A program made the position numbers and the translations under genes. A stretch of 27,927 nt of DNA from CAIYXV01 sp035506255 (lineage in GTDB: Bacteria; Margulisbacteria; WOR-1; XYC2-FULL-46-14; WPAF01): contig DATJPS010000109.1 of NCBI GenBank assembly GCA_035506255.1, positions 1 through 27,927 on the forward strand, written 5' to 3'. Below are positions 15,871 to 23,277 of this stretch, piece by piece. Below the pieces are notes generated by a model. That model made no database searches. It saw only the letters and a program-made list of their open reading frames with translations, and had not been told where the DNA came from. How positions within the stretch are numbered: the first letter of the stretch is position 1; the number at the start of each line of letters is the position of its first letter.

Positions 15871-16715
15871 TTTTTCTCCGCGCAGCGCAGCTTTGCGCTC
15901 TTGGCCCGGGGATTGGCTAAGATCTCTGCTTCTCCCGCGGTCAAAGGCTTTCTCGTTACCAGTTCAAGTATACCATTCTTTTTCCCTTCGACAAAAAGCT
16001 TCTTGGCTATGCGGTCCTCAAGGGAGTGGTACGAGATAACGACGATCCGCCCGCCGGGATCGAGCCGGTCGATGGCGGAGTTAAGCGCGGAGGAGAGGCT
16101 GTTCAGCTCATCGTTCACTTCGATCCTGATCGCCTGGAAAATGCGCGCCACTGATTCGCGTTTTTTCCAGGTGGGAATGGCGCGCTCCACGATCGCCTTC
16201 AGTTCCCCGGTAGTCCCGATCTCCTTGACCTGCCTCGCGTTGACGACCGCGCGCGCGATCCTCCGTCCGAACCGTTCCTCCCCGTAATCGAAGAAGATCC
16301 GCTCCAGGTCCTCCTGCGGGTAATCGTTCACCACTTCGAGCGCCGAAAGCGGGCGGCTCCGGTCCATTCGCATGTCCAGCGGACCGTCGTAGCGGGAAGA
16401 AAAGCCGCGCTCGGGGCGGTCGATCTGGTACGATGAAACGCCCAGGTCGAACAGGAACCCGTCAACCTTGTCCTCTATCAAAGCGCCGATATCCTTGAAA
16501 TTACCTTTCAGCGCGCGGAATCCGGGATACTTTGACAGTTTTTCCCCTGCCGCCTGCAGAGCGTCGTCGTCCCGGTCGATCCCGATCACCGCCGCCCCTT
16601 TTGCGAGCAATGCGGCGCTGTGCCCGCCAAAGCCGAGCGTGCAGTCCACAATGGTCTTTCCCTGCGACGGGCGCAGCAGCTCGATCGTTTGCTCGAGCAT
16701 TACCGGAGTGTGCAT
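15867..16715 (-). CDS. rsmH: 16S rRNA (cytosine(1402)-N4)-methyltransferase
   Basis: Methylates C1402 of 16S rRNA near the P site. The 282 residues start with the canonical HTPVMLEQTIELL. SAM-binding DCTLGFGGHSAALL and IGIDRDDDAL follow, then DLGVSSYQIDRPERGFS and GPLDMRMD. The C-terminal segment RIVVISYHSLEDRIAKK is also typical. It heads the rsmH-ftsL-gltX unit and is expressed from a leaderless-type promoter shared face-to-face with trpC. Confidence 0.97.
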   Translation of the reverse strand: MHTPVMLEQTIELLRPSQGKTIVDCTLGFGGHSAALLAKGAAVIGIDRDDDALQAAGEKLSKYPGFRALKGNFKDIGALIEDKVDGFLFDLGVSSYQIDRPERGFSSRYDGPLDMRMDRSRPLSALEVVNDYPQEDLERIFFDYGEERFGRRIARAVVNARQVKEIGTTGELKAIVERAIPTWKKRESVARIFQAIRIEVNDELNSLSSALNSAIDRLDPGGRIVVISYHSLEDRIAKKLFVEGKKNGILELVTRKPLTAGEAEILANPRAKSAKLRCAEKK

Positions 16716-16732
16716 GATATAATGATTATAAC
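16716..16732. promoter_or_regulatory. 17-bp divergent leaderless promoter between rsmH and trpC
   Basis: The whole intergenic region is GATATAATGATTATAAC. It holds TATAAT on the plus strand (16718-16723) and TATAAT on the minus strand (16730-16725), together a near-perfect palindrome centred on one base. Each box lies exactly 9 nt from its own ATG. Each is preceded by a TG extension contributed by the other gene's start codon region (TGATATAAT; TGTTATAAT). Any -35 elements must lie inside the opposite gene. Confidence 0.8.
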
Positions 16733-17512
16733 ATGTTGCTCGACGATATCGTTTCCAGCAAAAAGACCGAAGTCGTTAACATCAAAAAGCAGTTCCAGTT
16801 CATTACGCTTTCTAACCTGGCGGACGCTTTCCCGCCGGCGCGCGACTTTAAGGCCGCCATCGGCCGGGCCGGACGCGTCAACCTGATCGCGGAGATGAAG
16901 CAGGCCTCACCTTCGGCCGGGACCATCGTCGCCGATTACATCCCTGAACCGATCGCGAAGAAGTACGAAAGCTCCGGCGCCGCCGCCCTCTCCGTCCTGA
17001 CCGACGGCCCGTTCTTTAAAGGATTGCTGGGACATCTGAAGGTCGCTAAGCAGGCGACCGATCTCCCTGTCTTGCGGAAGGACTTCATCATCGACGAGAT
17101 CCAGGTCTTCGAATCGCGCCTGGCCGGGGCCGATGCCATTCTAGTGATACTGAGGATCCTCGACGATGAAAAACTGAAGAAATTGCTGGAGGAAGCGAAA
17201 AAGGTGAATCTGGCGGTCATGGCAGAGGCCCACAACGAAGCGGAAGTGGAGCGGGCCCTCTCCGCCGGCGCGGAGATCATCGGCATCAACAACCGCGACC
17301 TCGATTCCCTGAAGGTCGACTTTAACCTTTCGCTCAAGATGGTGAGCAAATTCCCCGAATTGAAGAAGAAGGTGCTGGTCTCCGAGAGCGGCATCGGCTC
17401 CCGTTCGCAGATCGACGAACTGCGCTCCGCCGGCTATAACGCCGTGCTCATTGGCGAAGCCCTCCTCAAGAGCCCCGACCCCGCCAAAAAGATCAAAGAA
17501 CTCGGCCTCTGA
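16733..17512 (+). CDS. trpC: Indole-3-glycerol phosphate synthase
   Basis: Converts CdRP to indole-3-glycerol phosphate, the substrate of TrpA encoded at 8439-9200. The 259-residue TIM barrel has all family segments: IAEMKQASPS (Glu54, Lys56), LRKDFI with the catalytic Lys, MAEAHNEAE, GINNRDL, VSESGI and LIGEALL. It stands alone rather than next to other trp genes, and is expressed from the divergent leaderless promoter. It may be co-transcribed with the following 94-aa gene. Confidence 0.97.
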   Translation: MLLDDIVSSKKTEVVNIKKQFQFITLSNLADAFPPARDFKAAIGRAGRVNLIAEMKQASPSAGTIVADYIPEPIAKKYESSGAAALSVLTDGPFFKGLLGHLKVAKQATDLPVLRKDFIIDEIQVFESRLAGADAILVILRILDDEKLKKLLEEAKKVNLAVMAEAHNEAEVERALSAGAEIIGINNRDLDSLKVDFNLSLKMVSKFPELKKKVLVSESGIGSRSQIDELRSAGYNAVLIGEALLKSPDPAKKIKELGL

Positions 17513-17513
17513 A

Positions 17514-17567
17514 ATCCTCCCCCGTTTTTGACGATATATATGTGAGAGACATGATCTCCGGGAGGAT
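17514..17567 (+). promoter_or_regulatory. Possible ribosome-binding-site-sequestering hairpin before the 94-aa ORF
   Basis: The Shine-Dalgarno GGGAGGAT (17560-17567) is exactly complementary to ATCCTCCC (17514-17521), just past the trpC stop, with a 38-nt loop. In a transcript reading through from trpC the site could be masked. A TTGACG (17528-17533) and an AT-rich TATATAT (17535-17541) lie in the loop. A transcript starting there would lack the masking arm, but the boxes overlap too closely to be one normal promoter. Confidence 0.4.
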
Positions 17568-17569
17568 CT

Positions 17570-17854
17570 ATGAATCCCTTGGTAAAATTTTCGATCGAGA
17601 ACTTCAGGTCGCTGATCGCGGAGCTGGGAAGGATAAACAAGCCCGAATACCTCTTTGACCTCGAGGACAAGATCATCGACGAGATCGCCACGATCATGCG
17701 TAATGACGAAAAGGACGCCGCCCGCGCCAAGATCATGAAGATCAAACGGCAAATAATGGAAGAGATCGATTCCGAGCCGCACGTGAAACCGATCCTTCGG
17801 AGCTTCCAGAACTCGATCGAGGGGGCCACCTCCGCCGCGCTCTTCTGCCTCTGA
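17570..17854 (+). CDS. Small protein of unknown function (94 aa)
   Basis: I do not recognise this protein. It is charged and predicted mostly alpha-helical (IENFRSLIAELGRINKPEY, then DLEDKIIDEIATIMRNDEKD and KIMKIKRQIMEEIDSEP). It has no signal peptide, membrane helix or metal motif; the one Cys is the penultimate residue. A strong GGGAGG site 4 nt before the ATG and codon use like its neighbours support a real gene. It lies between trpC and the NHL gene, 57 nt after trpC. Confidence 0.75.
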   Translation: MNPLVKFSIENFRSLIAELGRINKPEYLFDLEDKIIDEIATIMRNDEKDAARAKIMKIKRQIMEEIDSEPHVKPILRSFQNSIEGATSAALFCL

Positions 17855-17884
17855 TAAAAACCTTTATCCCGCGGTTTTGATTTC

Positions 17885-17893
17885 TGCTATAAT
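17885..17893 (+). promoter_or_regulatory. Leaderless-type promoter of the NHL gene
   Basis: Extended -10 TGCTATAAT ends 6 nt before the ATG at 17900. I see no convincing -35 and no Shine-Dalgarno sequence. Confidence 0.75.
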
Positions 17894-17899
17894 TGGTCG

Positions 17900-18880
17900 A
17901 TGCGCATTCCGCTCGTTATATTCCTGCTTGCGCTTTTTACGATCCCCGCTTTTGCCATGGGCGCCGTCCCACCCGTGACCACCGAAGAGACCATCGTCCC
18001 GTCGCTGGTATTCGTCAGGGAATACGGTTTTCCGGGGAACGGCGACGGCCAGCTTTACCAGCCGCAGGACGTGTACGTTTCGGTGATGGGCGACATTTCC
18101 ACCGGCCTGGGAAACCTATTTGTCTGCGACACCGGCAACAACCGTATCGAGAGGTTCGACGACGACGGCTCGTTCTCCTACCAGTTCGGAAGGTTCGGTA
18201 CCGACCGGGGTCGGTTCAACTCCCCGGTCGGCATCGCCGTCGACTTCAACTACTACGTCTATGTGGTCGACCAGGAGAACAGCCGCGTCCAGAAGCTCGA
18301 TGTGCGCGGCAACCCGGTCGCCGCCTGGGGCTCTTACGGCAACGGTAGCGGCCAGTTCATCAATCCGAGGGGAATCGCGCTCGATACCTTCGGCAATATC
18401 TATGTGGCCGATACCGGTAACGACCGGATCCAGAAGCTGGACAGCTCCGGCTTCCCGCTCAAGTCGTTCGGCGGTTTCGGGCGGGGTATGGGATTCTTCG
18501 ACGGGCCGCAGGACGTGGCGGTCGACCGGGACAAGAACATCTATGTGGCCGATACCAACAATAACATGGTGCAGAAGCTGGACGAAATGGGGCGCCCGCT
18601 CCTCTCTTTCGGCTCCACCGGCGACCAGGACGGCCAATTCATGAAGCCGTGCGGGATCGCGGTCGACGACCGCTTCGTTTATGTTTCCGACACCGGCAAC
18701 AACCGGATCCAGATCTTCAGCCGGCAGGGCAAATTCCTAGCGACTTACGGAAAGAAAGGTGTCGCGCCGGGAGATCTTAATAATCCGGTCGGCATCTCCG
18801 CCGGGAGGACCGGGGAACTGTATGTGGCAGATACCGGCAATCACCGCATCCAGAAATTCAAAGTTGTCATCAGCCGCTAG
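17900..18880 (+). CDS. Secreted NHL-repeat beta-propeller protein
   Basis: A 326-residue protein with a Sec signal peptide (MRIPLVIFLLALFTIPAFA, cleavage near residue 19) and then six NHL repeats of about 47 residues. Each has the pattern GQF-x-P-GIAVD...IYVADTGNNRIQKLD..G, e.g. ending near residues 87, 134, 181, 228, 274 and 321. Six blades would close one beta-propeller, so the mature protein is almost only propeller and has no enzyme domain. It probably acts in the periplasm or at the surface as a binding scaffold. Its last 17 nt overlap the likely start of the outer-membrane barrel gene, so the two are likely co-produced. Confidence 0.88.
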   Translation: MRIPLVIFLLALFTIPAFAMGAVPPVTTEETIVPSLVFVREYGFPGNGDGQLYQPQDVYVSVMGDISTGLGNLFVCDTGNNRIERFDDDGSFSYQFGRFGTDRGRFNSPVGIAVDFNYYVYVVDQENSRVQKLDVRGNPVAAWGSYGNGSGQFINPRGIALDTFGNIYVADTGNDRIQKLDSSGFPLKSFGGFGRGMGFFDGPQDVAVDRDKNIYVADTNNNMVQKLDEMGRPLLSFGSTGDQDGQFMKPCGIAVDDRFVYVSDTGNNRIQIFSRQGKFLATYGKKGVAPGDLNNPVGISAGRTGELYVADTGNHRIQKFKVVISR

Positions 18881-21500
18881 GACCGGTCTGATATTATCGC
18901 TCCTGATCCTCTTCGGCCCGTCGTTCGCCTGGGCATTCACTTCCGAGACGACCTCCATTAATCCGACATTTGAAGCGCGACCGGCGAACCCGCTCACGAT
19001 CAAAGGAACACGGATCTTCGCCTTTACCAGCCGCAGTCTGGAGGGGACCAAGGAGGGATATTACCCCGGGGCGTTCCGGGACGAGTCGCTGCGATTGACC
19101 ATTGCCGGAAGCGTCAATGATACCGATATCAACGCCAACTTCTTCGAGACCTCCACCGTCGGCACCACCCAGACCGCCTCCACCGAGCAGAAAATATCGA
19201 TATTATTAAAAAGAGGCGCGAATGAAGCTTATTTCGGCGATTTTACCGCCGATCTGACCGATACCGAGTTCGCGCGGCTGGACAAGGTCCTGTCGGGGAT
19301 CAAGCTGAAAAGCGATCTGGGGAAATTGAAATTCGAAGCGATCGCCTCCACCCCGCAGGGGGAATCGAAAGAGATCAAAATGTACGGCAACGGCTCCCAG
19401 GGCCCCTATTCCCTCGGTTATCAGACGGTGGTCGACAGCGAGCGGGTCTATCTTGACGGCGTATCGATGAAGCGGGGAAGCGATTACGAGATCGATTACA
19501 ATTCGGGGACGGTAACGTTCAAGAACCGCACCATACTAAAGACCGAACTGATAGACGTCTTTTTCGATTATCGGAACACTACCTATCAGCATTCCACCTA
19601 CGCGCTGCGCACGGAGGCGGAGGTCCGGCCCGGCCTGACGCTCGGTTTTTCGGCGATCGACGATTCGGACAGTATGGCCGGCGCGCAAGACATCTTCGCC
19701 GTTTCTTCCGGGGAAGCTCCGCGAAGCCATTACCTGCTCGGCGCGGACGGCCGCATCGATCTTGGCGAGACCCTTAAAGGGAATGGGGAACTCGCGTATT
19801 CGGAAATCAACCCCGACCTGCTTTCGGCGAACGCTCCCCGCGTGATCGGGAAGGCGGGGAAATTGGACCTCACTTCGAACCTGGGCCCGCTTATGCTCGG
19901 CACCCGGTATAAGCGGATCGGCCCGGCGTTCGAGACCGCGGCGACCGCGCAGCCGCAACAAGACCTCCTTGATCAGGGTTTGAGCCTTTCCTTTTTACCG
20001 AACGATACATTTTCCGCTTCGGGAAATCTTTCTGATTCGAAATATACGCAATCCGGCACGCGGTTCAGCAATGGCGCCCGCAATGCCCGGATCGCGGTCA
20101 CTCCTTCCCGCCTCCCTTCCCTGGGATATCTGTTCGACGAATATGAACAGAGCAACGACCCGGTCCCTCCCAATTCGACCGTCGACCGGCTGGTGACCAA
20201 GAACTATTATTCCCTCGATCATTCGCTCGGTAAACTGATCCTTTCGGCCCGGACCGGGCAGGAGAGCTGGCTCGACCGGTACCCGAGCCGCGAAAGCACC
20301 GTTTACCACACTACCAACTTCGGCCTTTCGACCTCCGGACTGGAAAACTTCGCCTCTTCGGTCGGCGTGGAATTGAAGGACTCCGAATTCCCGGGAGATC
20401 AGAGATCAAAGACCCGCTCCGCCAATTTAAGCGTATCCGCTACACCATCGCCGCAATATTCCGCCTTCGGGTCGTTCGATTACTCCGACGATTCCCGCGA
20501 CGGCGTCACCAATGTGACCGACCTTTCTTACAAAGCGGCGCCTTCCAGGTTATTCAACACCGATGGCAAGTTGACCATTCAATCGCTTAAGGAATCATTC
20601 GGGCCGACCGACGAAGAGGTCATCAAGAACTCCGGTTCGTTCAAGTTCGAGTTCCGCCCCCACCCCGCCCTGCGGGCCCGGTATTATTTCAAGCCGAACT
20701 ATACCTGGTTGTCCCGCACGCAGGCGATCACTTACAATAACGAGACCCACCAGTACGATTTAAGCCTGTCGCCGGCCAGTTACCTGGTACTGGGGGCTTC
20801 GACCATCAGGAACCTTACCTTTGCCGCCGACAAGAACGATCTTCCCGATTACCGGCGAGCCGGCCAGTCGCGCGACGACATCACTTCGACCTACACCGTA
20901 AAAGCGGCGCCGTTCAACTTCATGTCGGTCGAACTTAACCAAACATTCGACGATTTCCACGGTTCGGAGCTGGTCACCTCCGCCACGCCCGAAACCTATC
21001 AGGGCGACAACGGGCTGGGACGAGAATTCAATGCCGCGCTCCGGACCTCGCTTTCGGAAAGGTTCGCGGTCGATGTTACATACTCGAATAAAATAACCAG
21101 GTCCGGGACCACCGATTCGGGCAACGACCAGGATAGCTTGCAAACGGTGATCGGTTCTTTAAAAGGGATATTCAACCCGAACGACATCTGGTCATTTTCC
21201 CTTTCCTATGCTTTCACCCGTAGTTTCGCGTTCAATTGTTCTCCCGCGCAGGTCACCGATTCGATCGCGCCCGGGGCGGGATTCGTTTTCCGCTATTACG
21301 ACCGCCTACGGATCGAGGGCGATTACACTCTTTCCCGGTCGGTCTCCGGCGCTGCCGCCGAAAGATCGATCATCAGTTTGAGGGGTAAATACGATCTTTC
21401 TGACTTTATCCATACTTCGCTGCGTTACGACCGCGAGGTCAGCTCCAATCCCGATTACCGGACCACCGACATCTCCGGTTATATTGAGATTAACCTGTAA
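18864..21500 (+). CDS. Large predicted outer-membrane beta-barrel protein
   Basis: With the TTG at 18864 the protein has 878 residues and a good signal peptide (MSSAARTGLILSLLILFGPSFAWA, then FTSE). The frame is open back to 18759, but that extension is a shadow of the NHL gene. An ATG at 18825 would add 13 residues. After an N-terminal beta-rich domain there is a motif (VYLDGVSMKRGSDYEIDYNS, then GTVTFKNR) seen in large surface/outer-membrane proteins. The remaining about 650 residues alternate polar and hydrophobic/aromatic residues with short turns, as in transmembrane beta-strands, up to the end YIEINL. No TonB box or plug is recognisable. The exact family is unknown; the NHL overlap suggests a shared function. 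Confidence 0.8.
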   Translation: MSSAARTGLILSLLILFGPSFAWAFTSETTSINPTFEARPANPLTIKGTRIFAFTSRSLEGTKEGYYPGAFRDESLRLTIAGSVNDTDINANFFETSTVGTTQTASTEQKISILLKRGANEAYFGDFTADLTDTEFARLDKVLSGIKLKSDLGKLKFEAIASTPQGESKEIKMYGNGSQGPYSLGYQTVVDSERVYLDGVSMKRGSDYEIDYNSGTVTFKNRTILKTELIDVFFDYRNTTYQHSTYALRTEAEVRPGLTLGFSAIDDSDSMAGAQDIFAVSSGEAPRSHYLLGADGRIDLGETLKGNGELAYSEINPDLLSANAPRVIGKAGKLDLTSNLGPLMLGTRYKRIGPAFETAATAQPQQDLLDQGLSLSFLPNDTFSASGNLSDSKYTQSGTRFSNGARNARIAVTPSRLPSLGYLFDEYEQSNDPVPPNSTVDRLVTKNYYSLDHSLGKLILSARTGQESWLDRYPSRESTVYHTTNFGLSTSGLENFASSVGVELKDSEFPGDQRSKTRSANLSVSATPSPQYSAFGSFDYSDDSRDGVTNVTDLSYKAAPSRLFNTDGKLTIQSLKESFGPTDEEVIKNSGSFKFEFRPHPALRARYYFKPNYTWLSRTQAITYNNETHQYDLSLSPASYLVLGASTIRNLTFAADKNDLPDYRRAGQSRDDITSTYTVKAAPFNFMSVELNQTFDDFHGSELVTSATPETYQGDNGLGREFNAALRTSLSERFAVDVTYSNKITRSGTTDSGNDQDSLQTVIGSLKGIFNPNDIWSFSLSYAFTRSFAFNCSPAQVTDSIAPGAGFVFRYYDRLRIEGDYTLSRSVSGAAAERSIISLRGKYDLSDFIHTSLRYDREVSSNPDYRTTDISGYIEINL

Positions 21501-21511
21501 ACTGCTATAAT
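21484..21511 (+). promoter_or_regulatory. Leaderless-type promoter of ruvC-ruvA
   Basis: TTGAGA (21484-21489), 16-bp spacer, TATAAT (21506-21511) with extended TGC at 21503-21505. The -10 ends 8 nt before the ATG at 21520. The -35 lies inside the end of the barrel gene. Confidence 0.75.
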
Positions 21512-21519
21512 TGTCCATC

Positions 21520-21978
21520 ATGAAAACCCTGGGGATCGATCCCGGCTCGTCCATCACCGGTTTCGGGGTGATCGAGGACGATAAGGTCGTGGGATATGGC
21601 TGCATCCGTCCCAAGAACCAGCTAAAGACCCTCAAAGCTGAAATGGAAAAGCTCATCAAGAAGCACGCGCCGGACGCGATCGCGGTGGAAAAGCTTTTCT
21701 TTTCCAAGAACGTTACCACCGCGCTCCGCGTGGGCGAAGCGAGAGGAGTGATCCTTTTCTGCGTCGAACAGTCCGGCATCCCGCTGTTCGAGTACACGCC
21801 GATCGAGGTAAAGCTCGCCATCACCGGCTACGGCCGCGCCGACAAGCATCAGGTCCAGCAGATGGTAAAGGCGCTCCTTAAACTGAACGAGATCCCCAAA
21901 CCGGACGACGCCGCCGACGCTTTGGCGATCGCCGTTTGCCATTTGAATTCCTATAAAATGAAGGAGCTTTCAAAATGA
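21520..21978 (+). CDS. ruvC: Crossover junction endodeoxyribonuclease RuvC
   Basis: Resolves Holliday junctions. The fold signatures are present: TLGIDPGSSITGFGV (first Asp), AVEKLFFSKNVTTALRVGEARG (Glu), and DDAADALAIAVCH (two Asp). At 152 residues it is shorter than the usual 160-175: the stretch between GYGCIRPKNQ and KHAPDAIAVE lacks about 10 residues found in most relatives, without loss of a catalytic residue. An in-frame TTG at 21511 is rejected because it overlaps the -10 box. The stop overlaps ruvA (ATGA). Confidence 0.93.
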   Translation: MKTLGIDPGSSITGFGVIEDDKVVGYGCIRPKNQLKTLKAEMEKLIKKHAPDAIAVEKLFFSKNVTTALRVGEARGVILFCVEQSGIPLFEYTPIEVKLAITGYGRADKHQVQQMVKALLKLNEIPKPDDAADALAIAVCHLNSYKMKELSK

Positions 21979-22577
21979 TCGCCCATATATCGGGAGTGCT
22001 GGAGCTCAAGGACAAGGATTTTGCGGTGATCGACGTCAGCGGCATCGGCTACAAGGTTTACGCGCCAGGTTCCACTTTGAACAATCTTCCCGCCGCCGGG
22101 AGCAAAGTAAAATTATTCACCGAGCAGGTGGTCCGCGAGGATTCGATCACGCTCTACGGTTTTATCGCCAAAGAAGAACGGAATCTTTTCAACAGCCTGC
22201 TGACGGTCAGCGGGGTCGGGCCCAAAAGCGCGATGTCGATCATCTCCAGCTTCCCGCTCGACAAGCTCATCACCGCCATCGTCCAGGGTAACGCGGCGCT
22301 TATCACTTCGGTCCCCGGCATCGGCTCCAAGACCGCCCAAAAGATCATCATCGATCTGAAAGAAAAGCTCGCCAAATCGCAGGGGTTAAGGCCTTCCGAC
22401 CTGCCCAAAGGGGAAGAGAGCGCATCGAACGTAATTTCCGACGCCATTTCCGCGCTGGTGACGCTCGGTTATTCTCCGCGCGAAGCGCGCGAAGCGATCA
22501 TGAATTCGAAAGCCGACCTCGAGGACGCGAAAACGGTAGAGGATGTGATAAAGGTCGCGCTTAAGAACCTGTCGTAA
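21975..22577 (+). CDS. ruvA: Holliday junction branch migration protein RuvA
   Basis: The tetrameric junction-binding partner of RuvB. Its 200 residues show all three domains: an OB-fold N-terminus (MIAHISGVLELKDKDFAVIDV), two helix-hairpin-helix motifs (TVSGVGPKSA; SVPGIGSKTAQKI), and a C-terminal RuvB-binding helical domain (DAISALVTLGYSPREAREAI). It starts within the ruvC stop. ruvB, often next, is absent; ruvA abuts the convergent yqeG with no gap. Confidence 0.96.
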   Translation: MIAHISGVLELKDKDFAVIDVSGIGYKVYAPGSTLNNLPAAGSKVKLFTEQVVREDSITLYGFIAKEERNLFNSLLTVSGVGPKSAMSIISSFPLDKLITAIVQGNAALITSVPGIGSKTAQKIIIDLKEKLAKSQGLRPSDLPKGEESASNVISDAISALVTLGYSPREAREAIMNSKADLEDAKTVEDVIKVALKNLS

Positions 22578-23087
22578 TCAAAGCATCAATCCGAGCTTCT
22601 CCAATACATACCCTTCCGCCTTACGCATCCACTGTCTCAGCCAGAACTTTTCGGGGGTCATCGGTTTTACCAATATGGTATAAATACCGGCCAGGTTGCC
22701 GCCGAAGATGTCCATGAAAAGCTGGTCGCCGATTATCACCGCTTGGTCCCGGCGCGCCCCCAGCAGGCGGAGCGCTTTATCGAACGCGAACGGGAACGGC
22801 TTGGCCGCCATGGTGATGGAGGGAAGCTTGAGCGTGCGCGAGACGTAATCGACCCGTTCCTGGTGCACGCTGTTCGAGACCAGGCAAAGGTTGAAGCCGC
22901 GGTCGCGCAGGTCCTGGATAAAACTGAATAGTACCGGGGTGATGTCGAGCATTTCGCGCGGCAGGAGCGTTTCGTCCATGTCCATGATCACCGCCTTGAT
23001 CCCTTTCGCTTTCAGGCGGTCAAAATCGATACTGTAGACCGACTCCAGGTATTCTTTCGGACGAAAGATCTCAAAGTTCAAATCCAT
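22578..23087 (-). CDS. yqeG: YqeG-family HAD-IIIA phosphatase
   Basis: A 169-residue HAD hydrolase. Motif I is VIMDMDETLL with Asp36 and Asp38, motif II is LVSNS, the motif III Lys lies in AAKPFPFAFDKAL, and motif IV is IGDQLFMDIFGGN. This is the YqeG/GEP4 layout. GEP4 dephosphorylates phosphatidylglycerophosphate in yeast, and bacterial YqeG proteins are candidates for the same or a related step; substrate is inferred only. The start overlaps the DUF4911-like gene by 17 nt. It closes the long minus-strand run and converges on ruvA. Confidence 0.88.
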   Translation of the reverse strand: MDLNFEIFRPKEYLESVYSIDFDRLKAKGIKAVIMDMDETLLPREMLDITPVLFSFIQDLRDRGFNLCLVSNSVHQERVDYVSRTLKLPSITMAAKPFPFAFDKALRLLGARRDQAVIIGDQLFMDIFGGNLAGIYTILVKPMTPEKFWLRQWMRKAEGYVLEKLGLML

Positions 23088-23277
23088 GCTTTATTAGTTC
23101 CTTTTCGAAAGTTTCCCAGTATTCAGGCGCGACCATAAAATGCAGCGTCCCCCATTCCCCTTTCGGCGGCTCGGGGGTCCGGAGCGCCAGCATTCCCTCG
23201 AACGCCTCGAAGAACGGGCACCAGAAATAGATCTCGTTCGCCTTCACCTTGACGAAATAATCGATACTGTCGTTCAT
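23071..23277 (-). CDS. DUF4911-like small protein
   Basis: A 68-residue protein: a short beta strand (YFVKVKANEIYF), a helix ending FEAFEGMLALRT, a hinge (PEPPKGEWGTLHFMVAPEY), and a C-terminal helix (WETFEKELIKHGFEL). The pattern 'residues, then E.(Y/F)EG...(V/L)RT, then a beta strand and AP..' matches my memory of DUF4911, a family without known function. It overlaps the solute-binding gene upstream (ATGA) and yqeG downstream (17 nt), consistent with a coupled unit. Confidence 0.65.
   Translation of the reverse strand: MNDSIDYFVKVKANEIYFWCPFFEAFEGMLALRTPEPPKGEWGTLHFMVAPEYWETFEKELIKHGFEL

Noticed and set aside
18759..18863. N-terminal extension of the outer-membrane barrel protein
   Set aside because: It overlaps the end of the NHL gene out of frame and would place the signal peptide about 40 residues into the protein. 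The exact start (18864 or 18825) remains uncertain.
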